From Stieleria tagensis (GTDB taxonomy: Bacteria; Planctomycetota; Planctomycetia; Pirellulales; Pirellulaceae): a stretch of 35,365 nucleotides of DNA. Below, piece by piece: positions 14,428 to 22,694 of this stretch. The notes beneath the pieces are model-generated. The model saw only the letters and a list, made by a program, of their open reading frames with translations. It did not search any database and was not told where the DNA came from. Position 1 is the first letter of the stretch. Each line of letters starts with the position of its first letter. The position numbers and the translations under genes are program-made. Location: positions 1 to 35,365 of the forward strand of contig NZ_JAMYFE010000104.1 of NCBI RefSeq assembly GCF_024129865.1. Direction: 5' to 3'.

Positions 14428-15288
14428 ATGGTAGAGCGTCCACAAAAAGAATATCAGCCGATGGATTCGTCACCGAGTCTGTCGTCGGTGTTACCGTCAG
14501 CTGCGCGTGATGACGGGACGGGCAATGAGGTTCCGTTATCCATTTATGATTTGACAGTCGCCTATCATCGCAAACCGGTGATCTGGGATGTCGGATTTGA
14601 TTTGCCAGCCGGCCAGCTAATCGGCATCGTAGGGCCCAACGGTGCGGGCAAGAGCACGTTGTTGAAAGCCGCGATGGACTTGATTCCCAGCGCGTCCGGA
14701 CGGGTCCGAGTGTTTGGCGATAGTTATCGAGCCAACCGTCACCGTGTGGGATATGTTCCGCAGCGCGAGAGTGTGGATTGGCAGTTCCCGGTCAGTGCCT
14801 TGGACGTTGTCGCGATGGGGCTGTATGACGAAATCGGATGGTGCCGTCCGGTGCGTAGGCGGCACCGCGATCGGGCGCGTTTGGCGCTGCAGCACGTTGG
14901 CATTGGCGAATTGGCAGATCGCCAGATCAGCCAGCTATCGGGCGGACAGCAGCAACGCACCTTTTTGGCTCGGGCACTGGTACAGGATGCGGATTTGTAC
15001 TTGATGGATGAACCGTTTGCCGCAGTCGACGCGGCGACCGAACGGGCGATCGTTGACATTTTGCGTGACCTGAAGAAACGTGGCAAAACCGCTGCGGTGA
15101 TTCATCACGATTTGCAAACGGTTCCCGAATACTTTGACTATGTGGTGCTATTGAACATGCGCGTGGTCGCTCATGGCCCAGTCGAAACGACGTTTACGTC
15201 AGAGAATTTACAGAAGACCTACGGCGGGCGTTTGACGCTATTGGACGAAGTCACCGAGGCGATGCGAAGAAGGGAATCGTCGCTATGA
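14428..15288 (+). CDS. Metal ABC transporter ATPase (MntB/ZnuC-like)
   Basis: The protein has 286 residues. It carries Walker A GPNGAGKST (69-77), the signature LSGGQQQR (170-177), Walker B LYLMDEP (190-196) and the switch histidine in VIHHDLQ. It powers metal import through the two permeases encoded next. A later in-frame ATG at 14461 could be the real start, as the first 30 residues are not part of the ATPase fold. It lies 37 bp after the lipoprotein gene and its stop is nearly at the permease start. Confidence 0.93.
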   Translation: MVERPQKEYQPMDSSPSLSSVLPSAARDDGTGNEVPLSIYDLTVAYHRKPVIWDVGFDLPAGQLIGIVGPNGAGKSTLLKAAMDLIPSASGRVRVFGDSYRANRHRVGYVPQRESVDWQFPVSALDVVAMGLYDEIGWCRPVRRRHRDRARLALQHVGIGELADRQISQLSGGQQQRTFLARALVQDADLYLMDEPFAAVDAATERAIVDILRDLKKRGKTAAVIHHDLQTVPEYFDYVVLLNMRVVAHGPVETTFTSENLQKTYGGRLTLLDEVTEAMRRRESSL

Positions 15289-15292
15289 GTCG

Positions 15293-16813
15293 TTGTTTAA
15301 ACGGGGAAGGGGTAACAGCTTAGTCGTGGCGTGTTTGTTTCCATCGATTTGGCGGTTCACGTTGGCGATGGCAGTGATGCTGTTGGCCGCGGGGGCTTGC
15401 TGCGCGCAGGGAGACATCGTAAGCGACACCGCCCCGTTCAGTTCGATTGCGGCGTGGAGTCGCGTGTTGTTGATGCAAGACTACAACACGCGGGTGGTGA
15501 TTTTTGGTGTGGCGGTTTTGGGTGGCGCATCGGGGTTGGTCGGCAGTTTTACGTTGCTGCGCAAGCGGGCCCTAATGGGCGATGCACTGAGCCATGCCAG
15601 TTTGCCCGGCATCGCGCTGGCGTTCATTGTGGCAAGCACATTGGGGGCCAACGGCAAATCGTTGCCGCTGTTGCTATTTGGCGCAACGGTGAGCGGGTTA
15701 TTGGGTGTGGCGACGATCTTGGTGATTCGAAACCAGACCCGCTTGAAGGAAGACGCCGCGCTGGGAATTGTTTTGAGTGTGTTCTTTGGTGCTGGGGTAG
15801 CGCTGATGGGCGTGGTGCAACAGATGCAGACCGGGCACGCGGCAGGGCTAGAGGGATTTATCTATGGCAAGACGGCTTCGATGCGGGCTGCCGACGCACA
15901 ATTGATCGCAGTCGTTTCGCTGTTGGTGATTGCCGGTTGTTTGCTGTTGTTCAAAGAGTTGAAGTTGCTTTGTTTCGACGAAGGCTTTGCCGGTGCGAAA
16001 GGATTCCCGGTGGTGGCGTTGGACGTCGGGCTGATGTCGATGGTGGTGTTGGTCACCATTGTCGGGCTGCAAGCGGTGGGATTGGTTTTAATGATCGCAC
16101 TGTTGGTGATTCCCGCAGCGGCAGCGCGGTTTTGGACGGACACCATGTGGCGGATGATGTTGTGGGCGGCGCTATTGGGCACGTTGGGTAGCATCGTCGG
16201 CGGGTTGGTCAGCGCGTTGTTTCCCGGGTTGCCATCGGGAGCGATGATCGTGCTGGTTTGTTCGGTTTTCTTTTTCGTCAGCATGATGTTGGGAACACGC
16301 AGTGGCGTGCTGGTGCGCTATCGCCGGCGATTGCGGTTGAACCGCCGAATCGATCGCCAGCATCTGTTGCGGGCGATTTATGAACGGATCGAAAATCGGA
16401 CCAAGCATGGAGCGTCGATACATGAGAGTCGCAGGAAACCGGTTTCGACGGCCAGTTTGATGTCGATGCGCAGTTGGTCACGGCGAAGATTGATGGCGGC
16501 GATTGATCGCGCGGCCGAAGACGAATTGGTTCGCAAGAAATCCGACGGGTTCAAATTGACGTCGGCGGGATTTACCGAAGCGGCACGCCTGACCCGTCAG
16601 CATCGATTGTGGGAACTGTATTTGATTGCCTATGCCGAGGTCGCGACGTCCAATGTCGACCGCGATGCCGACGATATCGAACACGTGCTGGCGCCCGAGG
16701 TGATTGATCAACTTGAGGACCTGCTGGACGAACAAGAAATGACCATCCCGGTTCCAATGAGTCCGCATGACGTGAGTGACGACCATGCGGATGCCACGGG
16801 GGACAAGCGATGA
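15293..16813 (+). CDS. Metal ABC permease fused to a DtxR/MntR-like domain (first)
   Basis: The protein has 506 residues as drawn from TTG 15293. The ATG overlapping the ATPase stop (15285) is in another frame and ends after 12 codons; GTG 15326 or ATG 15368 are alternatives. After a signal-like segment (MAVMLLAAGACCAQG) it has the ABC-3 permease fold with about eight hydrophobic helices to residue 340, including GDALSHASLPGIALAF. The C-terminus (about 355-500) resembles a DtxR repressor: a winged-helix segment ending in GFKLTSAGFTEAARL, then QHRLWELYL and IEHVLAPEVIDQLEDLL, the metal-binding and dimerization region. Such a tail would face the cytoplasm. It could sense metal and gate transport or bind DNA at the membrane. 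Confidence 0.88.
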   Translation: MFKRGRGNSLVVACLFPSIWRFTLAMAVMLLAAGACCAQGDIVSDTAPFSSIAAWSRVLLMQDYNTRVVIFGVAVLGGASGLVGSFTLLRKRALMGDALSHASLPGIALAFIVASTLGANGKSLPLLLFGATVSGLLGVATILVIRNQTRLKEDAALGIVLSVFFGAGVALMGVVQQMQTGHAAGLEGFIYGKTASMRAADAQLIAVVSLLVIAGCLLLFKELKLLCFDEGFAGAKGFPVVALDVGLMSMVVLVTIVGLQAVGLVLMIALLVIPAAAARFWTDTMWRMMLWAALLGTLGSIVGGLVSALFPGLPSGAMIVLVCSVFFFVSMMLGTRSGVLVRYRRRLRLNRRIDRQHLLRAIYERIENRTKHGASIHESRRKPVSTASLMSMRSWSRRRLMAAIDRAAEDELVRKKSDGFKLTSAGFTEAARLTRQHRLWELYLIAYAEVATSNVDRDADDIEHVLAPEVIDQLEDLLDEQEMTIPVPMSPHDVSDDHADATGDKR

Positions 16814-18168
16814 TGGAAAATTCGATCCATCTGTTGGAACAGGTTTCGTTGTTTCCGTCGGCGATTCGTTGGAGTTGGGCATTCAACGGCTGGATCCTTG
16901 TGATCGGTTCGCTGGCGGCGGTCGCATCGGCACTGCTCGGCAACTTCCTGGTGCTGCGGAAGATGAGCATGTTGGGGGACGCGATCACCCATGCCGTGCT
17001 GCCGGGGATTGCGGTCGCGTTTTTGATCAGTCAAAGCCGGACCAGTCCGCTGATGTTTCTCGGTGCAGTGATCGTGGGTGTGCTGACCGCATTGTTTACC
17101 GAATGGATTCGCGGTGCCGGCGGTGTGGATGAGGGCGCATCGATGGGCGTCGTATTCACATCATTGTTCGCGTTGGGGTTGGTGATCTTGGTGCAGGCGG
17201 CTGATGCGGTTGATTTGGATCCGAATTGTGTGTTGTACGGTTCGATCGAACTGACTCCGCTGGACACCGTTGCGATCGGCGATTGGGATGTGCCCAGGGC
17301 GGCGTTGATGCTGGCCGGGGTGACGCTCTTAAACGCATTGTTCGTGGGGCTGTTTTTCAAAGAACTACGATTGACATCGTTTGACCCTGCGCTGGCGACC
17401 ACGATGGGGATTTCCGCCAAATCGATGCATTACGTATTGATGGTTTTGGTTTCGATCACCGCGGTGGCCTGTTTCGAAAGTGTCGGCAGTATTTTGGTGG
17501 TTGCCATGTTCGTGGTTCCCGCGGCGGCGGCTTACATGTTGACCGATCGGTTGGGGGTGATGATTTTGATCAGTGTGATCTTGGCCGTTGCATCGGCCGT
17601 GTTGGGGCATCTGATGGCACTGACGGTACCGACCTGGTTCGGCTATCGCAGCACGACGACGTCGGGAATGATTGCCGTCGCTGCGGGCGGGCTGTTTTTA
17701 TTCGCCGCGGCGCTGGGACCCCGGCATGGTGTGCTGGTGAAATGGGCACGGCGGCAAATTCTGTCGTTGCAAATTTTGTGCGATGACATCGTTGCGTTTT
17801 TGTTTCGCGGTGAAGAAGCCGAACGCCCCCATCCCACCACGGAGCACTTGGCATCGGAACTGTTTGCATCGCGATGGTCGATGAAGCTGGCGCAGATCAT
17901 TTTGCGTTGGGGGGGCGAATTAGGAGGCGGGTCGGAGGCGTTGGAGTTGACCGAAGCGGGCCGCGAGCGGGGGAGACGGTTGGTCCGGTCGCACCGATTG
18001 TGGGAGCAGTACCTGGTGGACCAGGCGGGCAGGGACACCGAGCAGATTCACGACAAAGCCGAACGTTTCGAGCATTTCACCGACCGCAGTTTGCGAGACG
18101 AGTTGGCGCGAGAAACCGACGGTCCCGAGCTCGATCCGCACGGCAGCCCGATTCCGGACGAAAACTAG
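16810..18168 (+). CDS. Metal ABC permease fused to a DtxR/MntR-like domain (second)
   Basis: The protein has 452 residues; its ATG overlaps the previous stop by four bases (ATGA), so the two permeases are translationally coupled. Residues 1-315 are an ABC-3 permease with GDAITHAVLPGIAVAF, parallel to the first permease, suggesting a heterodimeric channel. The tail (about 335-452) is a clearer DtxR match than the first: LELTEAGRERGRRLV, RSHRLWEQYLV, then IHDKAERFEHFTD and DPHGSPIP. The His, Glu and Cys/Glu/His positions of the DtxR metal sites are recognisable (HRLWE, HDKAE, EH). The wing and helix-turn-helix region (PTTEHLASELFASRWS) is weaker. Confidence 0.88.
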   Translation: MMENSIHLLEQVSLFPSAIRWSWAFNGWILVIGSLAAVASALLGNFLVLRKMSMLGDAITHAVLPGIAVAFLISQSRTSPLMFLGAVIVGVLTALFTEWIRGAGGVDEGASMGVVFTSLFALGLVILVQAADAVDLDPNCVLYGSIELTPLDTVAIGDWDVPRAALMLAGVTLLNALFVGLFFKELRLTSFDPALATTMGISAKSMHYVLMVLVSITAVACFESVGSILVVAMFVVPAAAAYMLTDRLGVMILISVILAVASAVLGHLMALTVPTWFGYRSTTTSGMIAVAAGGLFLFAAALGPRHGVLVKWARRQILSLQILCDDIVAFLFRGEEAERPHPTTEHLASELFASRWSMKLAQIILRWGGELGGGSEALELTEAGRERGRRLVRSHRLWEQYLVDQAGRDTEQIHDKAERFEHFTDRSLRDELARETDGPELDPHGSPIPDEN

Positions 18169-18302
18169 TCGTGCCTGCGAAATGCGCGGTTCGTCTATTT
18201 GTGACCTACAGTTGCGCACAGAGGATCTGATTCTGGGGATCTGATCAGGCCGGCGGACCGTTTTGCCGTCTGCCGAAAGTGCACGAGCAACCAATAAGAA
18301 CG

Positions 18303-18773
18303 ATGGCTACGATTCCGGTAAAACGCAGCAAGACCCTGGTCGACACCGAGGTCCAAGGCAGCTTGATTCGCCGTGTGGCGCTGCACTGGGTGATCTTTTT
18401 CGTCTGCAACTCGATTGCTTTGACGTTGTGGATCCGTTTGTTTGAGCAGCCGGACGCCGAGTGGGGGCAAACGGTTGGTGACACCGCACGCCGTTTCCTG
18501 CCGTTCTTCATCGTCACGATGGCGTTGATCCCGGCGTTTGTCTGGGACACGTTGAAATTGAGCCATCGGTTTGCCGGTCCGATCACGCGATTGCGCAACA
18601 CGTTGCTGGATATCAAAGCCGGTCGGGCGGTGAAGCCGCTGCGGTTCCGCAACAGCGATTTTTGGCAGGAATTGGCATCAAATTTCAACGATGCATTTCA
18701 ATTGCGAGAGCAGCAGGATGATGCAGCGCCAAATCTTGCAGCGCAGGACGGGAGCAATGATGACGATGTGTAG
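18303..18773 (+). CDS. Small two-helix membrane protein with HAMP-like segment
   Basis: The protein has 156 residues from ATG 18303 (GTG 18279 is in frame). Two hydrophobic helices (HWVIFFVCNSIALTLWI and FLPFFIVTMALIPAFVW) flank a short loop, followed by a HAMP-like stretch containing GPITRLRNTLLDIKAG and a polar tail. There is no kinase, cyclase or methyl-accepting domain, so it is a truncated HAMP-type protein, possibly a partner of another sensor. Its 3' end overlaps the TadE start by 17 bp, which suggests co-transcription with the pseudopilin genes. Confidence 0.7.
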   Translation: MATIPVKRSKTLVDTEVQGSLIRRVALHWVIFFVCNSIALTLWIRLFEQPDAEWGQTVGDTARRFLPFFIVTMALIPAFVWDTLKLSHRFAGPITRLRNTLLDIKAGRAVKPLRFRNSDFWQELASNFNDAFQLREQQDDAAPNLAAQDGSNDDDV

Positions 18774-19185
18774 TCGAGTCATCAAACGTTCATCGTTGTC
18801 GCGGCACGTCAGACGCCGGGCTGTTGCGGCAGTTGAATTTGCCGTCTGTTTGCCCGTGCTGGTGTTGCTGGTCTTTGGTTCGATCGAAGCGTCCAGCTTT
18901 ATCTTTTTGAAACAATCGCTGAGCGTTGCTTGCTACGAAGCCGTGCGTGAAGCGAGCCAGGCCGATGCGACCGCTGACACGGCAACTGCGAAAGCGGTCG
19001 AGATCCTGGATTCGCGGCAAGTCAACGACTTTGAAATTCGGTTTCCCGACGGTGTGGCGGGGTTGGAGCGTGGCCAACAGTGTGTGTGCGAGGTTTCCGC
19101 GCCGACACATTCCAATAGCCCATTGGCGGGCGATTTTATCTCCAACCGAATGTTAACCGCCCGTGTGGTGATGTTGAAGGAATAA
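18757..19185 (+). CDS. TadE-like pseudopilin
   Basis: The protein has 142 residues from ATG 18757, preceded by GGGAG at 18749-18753; the longer frame from 18691 lies over the previous gene. The N-terminus holds RRAVAAVEFAVCLPVLVLLV, the typical TadE motif with a conserved Glu in a hydrophobic segment for prepilin peptidase processing. TadE proteins are minor pseudopilins of the Flp pilus (Tad) system. It precedes a TadG-like gene by one base. Confidence 0.85.
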   Translation: MMTMCSRVIKRSSLSRHVRRRAVAAVEFAVCLPVLVLLVFGSIEASSFIFLKQSLSVACYEAVREASQADATADTATAKAVEILDSRQVNDFEIRFPDGVAGLERGQQCVCEVSAPTHSNSPLAGDFISNRMLTARVVMLKE

Positions 19186-19186
19186 G

Positions 19187-20308
19187 ATGGTGGTGAAACA
19201 ATTCAACCGGCCCAATCGATTCGAGTTGGGTGGTGCGCGCGCGACCCATCAGAGCCCGTCGCGGCAGCGCCCATCGTTGCCGCCGTCACGCTGTCAGCGG
19301 CCGCCGTGTCAACGCCGTGGTGCGATGTTGATTCTGATCATGGTGATGCTGGTCGGTTTTTTGGCGACGGTCGCGTTTTCGGTCGACATCGCGCACATGC
19401 ATCTGTCACGTACCGAGTTGCGGTCGGCGACCGATGCGGCGACCAAAGCGGCTTCGCAGGAATTGTCGCGAACACTTGATCAGGACCAAGCGATCGCGAT
19501 GGGCCAGCAAATTGCGTTGGAAAACCTGGTCGATGGTCAGCCGTTGCAATTGACCGCCGCAGATTTTCAGTTCGGTCGTAGCGAGTCGGACTTGAGCGGG
19601 CGGTTTGTGTTTGCGGCGAATCAGCGACCACTGAACACGGTTCGGGTCACCGGGCGACGGACCGCGGATTCAGCATCGGGACCGATCCCGTTGGTGTTCG
19701 GTAATCTACTGGGATTCAGCAGTTTTGAACCGCAGTTGGTCACCGCAGCGACCTACATCGAACGCGATGTGGTGTTGGTGGTTGATCGCAGCGGGTCGAT
19801 GAGCGGTGAAAAGTTCCGTGAACTGCAACGTGCACTCGACGTATTTGTCGCGACCTTGAACACGACGCCGGTGAACGAAGCCGTGGGGCTGGCGTCCTAC
19901 AGTGATCGCGCCAGTCAAGACGTGCCATTAACGACCACACTGCTCGAAGTCACCGACGGATTGGCATCGTTGTCGACCGGCGGCCGAACGAGTATCAGTC
20001 GCGGGATGGAAGCCGGTGCGGTGATCATGCAAGCGGCGCGCTCGGCGGACTATGTCGAGCGAACGATGATTGTGATGACCGACGGAATGCACAACGAAGG
20101 TCCTGAACCGAGCGACGTAGCGACTCGATTGGCCGACGACGGCGTTCAAATTCATACGATCACGTTCGGCAGGGGCGCTGACCAGTCGCGGATGCGCAAC
20201 ATTGCTCGTCTTGGTGGTGGACGTCACTTCCATGCACTCAGCGAGAGCGAGTTGATTGCCGCGTACCGCGAGATTGCGTTGACATTGGGAACGGTGATCA
20301 CCGAATGA
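19187..20308 (+). CDS. TadG-like protein with vWA domain
   Basis: The protein has 373 residues. A basic, Pro-rich N-terminus precedes one membrane segment (GAMLILIMVMLVGFLATVAF at about 45-64), then HLSRTELRSATDAATKAAS, which is the TadE/G-like Flp assembly motif. Residues about 185-370 form a von Willebrand A domain with the metal-site motif DRSGSMSG (DxSxS) and a later MTDGMHNEG. It would bind partners or the cell surface through Mg-dependent adhesion. The start is one base after the TadE stop, with AAGGAA upstream. Confidence 0.88.
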   Translation: MVVKQFNRPNRFELGGARATHQSPSRQRPSLPPSRCQRPPCQRRGAMLILIMVMLVGFLATVAFSVDIAHMHLSRTELRSATDAATKAASQELSRTLDQDQAIAMGQQIALENLVDGQPLQLTAADFQFGRSESDLSGRFVFAANQRPLNTVRVTGRRTADSASGPIPLVFGNLLGFSSFEPQLVTAATYIERDVVLVVDRSGSMSGEKFRELQRALDVFVATLNTTPVNEAVGLASYSDRASQDVPLTTTLLEVTDGLASLSTGGRTSISRGMEAGAVIMQAARSADYVERTMIVMTDGMHNEGPEPSDVATRLADDGVQIHTITFGRGADQSRMRNIARLGGGRHFHALSESELIAAYREIALTLGTVITE

Positions 20309-20354
20309 GTGCCTCGCAGATTCAGAGGCGGGCAGTCAAAGGAAGCAAATCAAT

Positions 20355-20777
20355 ATGAAAACAGGTCAAACAATCTTTACCAGTCGTCGCAACGGTCACC
20401 GCGGGTCAGCCGTGGTGGAGTTTGCGATCGTTGCGCCGATGTTGTTCTTTTTCTTTTTTGCTGCGTTCGAGTTTTGTCGGGTGGCAATGATTCGTCATAC
20501 AGTCGACAACGCGGTTTACGAGGCCTGTCGGGAAGCGATCGTCCCGGGGGCGACCGCATCGGCGGCGCGGGCGAAAGCGGAGGGGATTCTGGCCACACTG
20601 GGGTTGGGGGACGCCGAGATCACCGTGATTCCGTCGACAATCACCCGGCTGACGCCAAATGTCACCCTGACGGTGGCGGTTTCGTTGGACCACAACAGCT
20701 TTGTTCCGCCCCAGTTCACCGGCGGCAAAGTGATCAGCAGGACGCTGACGATGCAGCGAGAGGGCAGCGGATCGTAA
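20355..20777 (+). CDS. TadE-like pseudopilin (second)
   Basis: The protein has 140 residues. It begins with a basic stretch, then HRGSAVVEFAIVAPMLFFFF, the TadE processing and membrane motif with its conserved Glu. The following ACREAIVPGATASAARAKAE matches the pattern of the first TadE (YEAVREASQADATADTATAK), so the two are paralogues. It has AGGAAG upstream and closes the TadE-TadG-TadE set. No Tad ATPase, secretin or major pilin is in the window. Confidence 0.87.
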   Translation: MKTGQTIFTSRRNGHRGSAVVEFAIVAPMLFFFFFAAFEFCRVAMIRHTVDNAVYEACREAIVPGATASAARAKAEGILATLGLGDAEITVIPSTITRLTPNVTLTVAVSLDHNSFVPPQFTGGKVISRTLTMQREGSGS

Positions 20778-20895
20778 CGTTTGCGGGCTGGGGAAGCGTT
20801 GACGGCATCCGACTGTATTCCGGCCGATCGATTTGCTGCCGGTAGCGCTCTGCGGGGGCTGATTGGCTACACTGGGGCGTAATGTCTGGTCGCGT

Positions 20896-20945
20896 GGGCG
20901 GCCGGTGCATTGGCATTCGTCGCCAAGCCGGCGGCCCTTTTTCTT
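20896..20945 (+). terminator. Terminator or attenuator after the Tad genes
   Basis: GGGCGGCCGG (20896-20905) pairs with CCGGCGGCCC (20928-20937) with one G/G mismatch, and an inner TTGGC/GCCAA stem lies within. TTTTTCTTC follows. It ends only 22 bp before the next ATG (20968), so it could be an attenuator in the GYF_2 gene's leader rather than the end of the Tad transcript. Confidence 0.6.
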
Positions 20946-20967
20946 CTAGCCTTTTCTGAACAGTTCG

Positions 20968-21798
20968 ATGGGAATTCGGTTTTCGTGTCATGGTTGTGGG
21001 AAACCGTTAAACATCAAGCCTGAATTGGCGGGGCGTCGCGGTGTCTGTCCCGAATGTCAAATTCGCTTTCGAATTCCAACTTCCGACACTCAGTTTTCTT
21101 CGCCGATCGAGAGTCCATCGGCGTCGGCTGTGCAGTCGATTTCAGTTCGATCGGAGCAATCGGTTGCCGCGGACAAGGAACTGCCGCGCGCAGTGCCAGC
21201 CCAGTCGCCAAGTGCGGCAGTGCCAGCCCAATCAACAGGCGCGGCAGTGACACCAGTCGTCGACGCGTTAAGAGATTCTGCGGCGGAGGCGATCGAGTCA
21301 TTGATCGACGATGAGGGTGCGACCTGGTATGTACGTCCGCCCAGCGGTGGACAATATGGACCGGCGACCGGCGAGGTGTTGAAGGGCTGGATTCGCGAAG
21401 GCCGGGTGGCAAAGAACGCGTTGTTGTGGCGTGATGGTTGGCCGCAGTGGCGCGAGGCTGCGGAGACGTTGCCAGAAATGATTGATCGGTTGCCCGGGAC
21501 GGAGGCGACAGGGGCGTTGATGTCCGCGGCAGGGGCTGGGGGGCAACCGGCGATGCCCGCGTTTGGGCAGCAGCCGTCCAGCGTGGACAGTCAATCTGCG
21601 GTGGTTTCATTGTCCAATTCCGAGCCAGCGGCAGCGGGGTTGAGCGGTCACTCTAAGATCGGCGCCACACGTCGCAAGCGCACCAGTCGGCGAATCACGT
21701 TGGTAGCGGTATTAGCCACGTTGGTGATCGGATTATTGGCCACATTGTTGTTGGTCGCCGGCAGTGGCGGTTTGGGCAGTGGTGCCGGCGGCGGTTAA
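20968..21798 (+). CDS. Zinc-ribbon / GYF_2-domain membrane protein
   Basis: The protein has 276 residues. It opens with a zinc ribbon (CHGCGKPLNIKPELAGRRG, then CPEC; Cys7, 10, 27, 30) seen in many planctomycete proteins. A low-complexity Ala/Ser/Gln region follows, then a GYF_2 (DUF4339) domain at about 112-170 (WYVRPPSGGQYGPATGEV, DGWPQWREA), which probably binds proline-rich peptides. A single C-terminal membrane segment (TLVAVLATLVIGLLATLLLV) ends in a Gly-rich tail. The N-terminal domains are probably cytoplasmic. A specific role cannot be assigned. Confidence 0.8.
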   Translation: MGIRFSCHGCGKPLNIKPELAGRRGVCPECQIRFRIPTSDTQFSSPIESPSASAVQSISVRSEQSVAADKELPRAVPAQSPSAAVPAQSTGAAVTPVVDALRDSAAEAIESLIDDEGATWYVRPPSGGQYGPATGEVLKGWIREGRVAKNALLWRDGWPQWREAAETLPEMIDRLPGTEATGALMSAAGAGGQPAMPAFGQQPSSVDSQSAVVSLSNSEPAAAGLSGHSKIGATRRKRTSRRITLVAVLATLVIGLLATLLLVAGSGGLGSGAGGG

Positions 21799-21890
21799 AA
21801 TTCGGTCCCATTGGTCTCCGATCACCCCAGTCGTGGCTGGCGGCGATTTGGCAATCCATCCTGATCGGGCTGTAGCCTCATTCGGATTCT

Positions 21891-21919
21891 TTGACCGATC
21901 CGGTAAAGTATCGCAGGAT
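21891..21919 (+). promoter_or_regulatory. Possible sigma-70 type promoter before the secreted protein gene
   Basis: TTGACC (21891-21896) is followed after 17 bp by CAGGAT (21914-21919). The -35 matches the consensus at five of six positions and the -10 at three. The ATG follows about 65 bp downstream. Confidence 0.25.
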
Positions 21920-21984
21920 TGAATCTCACCACGGCTTTGGTCGATTCCCCTTCACTGTCACTTTCAATCGCGGAGAATTTCGAG

Positions 21985-22581
21985 ATGCGAATTTCAAATC
22001 GAACCCTGATCCTCATTAGCTTATTTTCCATTTCACTGTCGATCGTAGCGGGCCCTTCGGTGTTTGCTCAACAAACGGTTGCCGAGAAACCTGCGGCCGA
22101 CGACGCGGCGGGCAAAGCAACCGTGATTAAATTCTTGGGAACCGGTGAAATGACCGTTCCGGCGGAGTTCAAGCCGACCGAACCGGCATCGCGCATTTTG
22201 CAGTATGAATTCAAAGTCGGTGAGGGTGATTCGACGGCACGATTGACGATGATGCCCGCTGGCGGCGGTGTCGAGCCGAACATCAAACGTTGGAAGGGGC
22301 AATTCAGCGGCGGTGATGAAGCCGCGCAAAAGACCGAAACGATCAAAGCCGATCCCTGGGAAATTCACTTGGTCGATGTCAGCGGATCGTTCGCCGAACG
22401 AATGGGCGGCGGACCGTTCGCCGGTGGCAAGATGGTGCAGCGTGAAGACTACGCGATGGCCGGTGCCATTTTGGCTGAGCCCCAAGGGCGGTTGTACTTT
22501 GTGAAAATGATCGGCCCGGCTGAAGTCGTCAAAGCAAACCGAGAAAAATTCGTCAAGATGATCAAATCGGTCGGCAAATGA
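21985..22581 (+). CDS. Secreted conserved protein of unknown function
   Basis: The protein has 198 residues from ATG 21985, with CGGAGAA at 21971-21977. A signal peptide (TLILISLFSISLSIVAGPSVFA) likely ends at FAQQ. The mature part has no motif I can name; it includes VTPAEF-like beta strands and a C-terminal GRLYFVKMIGPAEVVKANRE segment. It looks like the small planctomycete secreted family with a repeated metabolite-binding-like beta fold, but I cannot assign a function. Confidence 0.75.
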   Translation: MRISNRTLILISLFSISLSIVAGPSVFAQQTVAEKPAADDAAGKATVIKFLGTGEMTVPAEFKPTEPASRILQYEFKVGEGDSTARLTMMPAGGGVEPNIKRWKGQFSGGDEAAQKTETIKADPWEIHLVDVSGSFAERMGGGPFAGGKMVQREDYAMAGAILAEPQGRLYFVKMIGPAEVVKANREKFVKMIKSVGK

Positions 22582-22613
22582 TTCGGCGGTGAGACGTGTA
22601 TCCCTAGACTGTG

Positions 22614-22638
22614 TGCGTCGCAGCACGCAGCATTTTTT
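22614..22638 (+). terminator. Weak hairpin followed by T6
   Basis: TGCGT (22614-22618) pairs with ACGCA (22625-22629), followed three bases later by six T. The stem is only 5 bp, so termination after the secreted protein gene is only possible. Confidence 0.3.
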
Positions 22639-22694
22639 GGCAAGCCAGGATTTTCCGGCATGGTTGATCCGCGCATCAGGCAACGATTTCGAAC

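Noticed and set aside
15331-16191. 286-codon plus-strand frame inside the first permease
   Set aside because: It is a frame shadow of the permease with Arg/Gly-rich composition; the permease has the real motifs.
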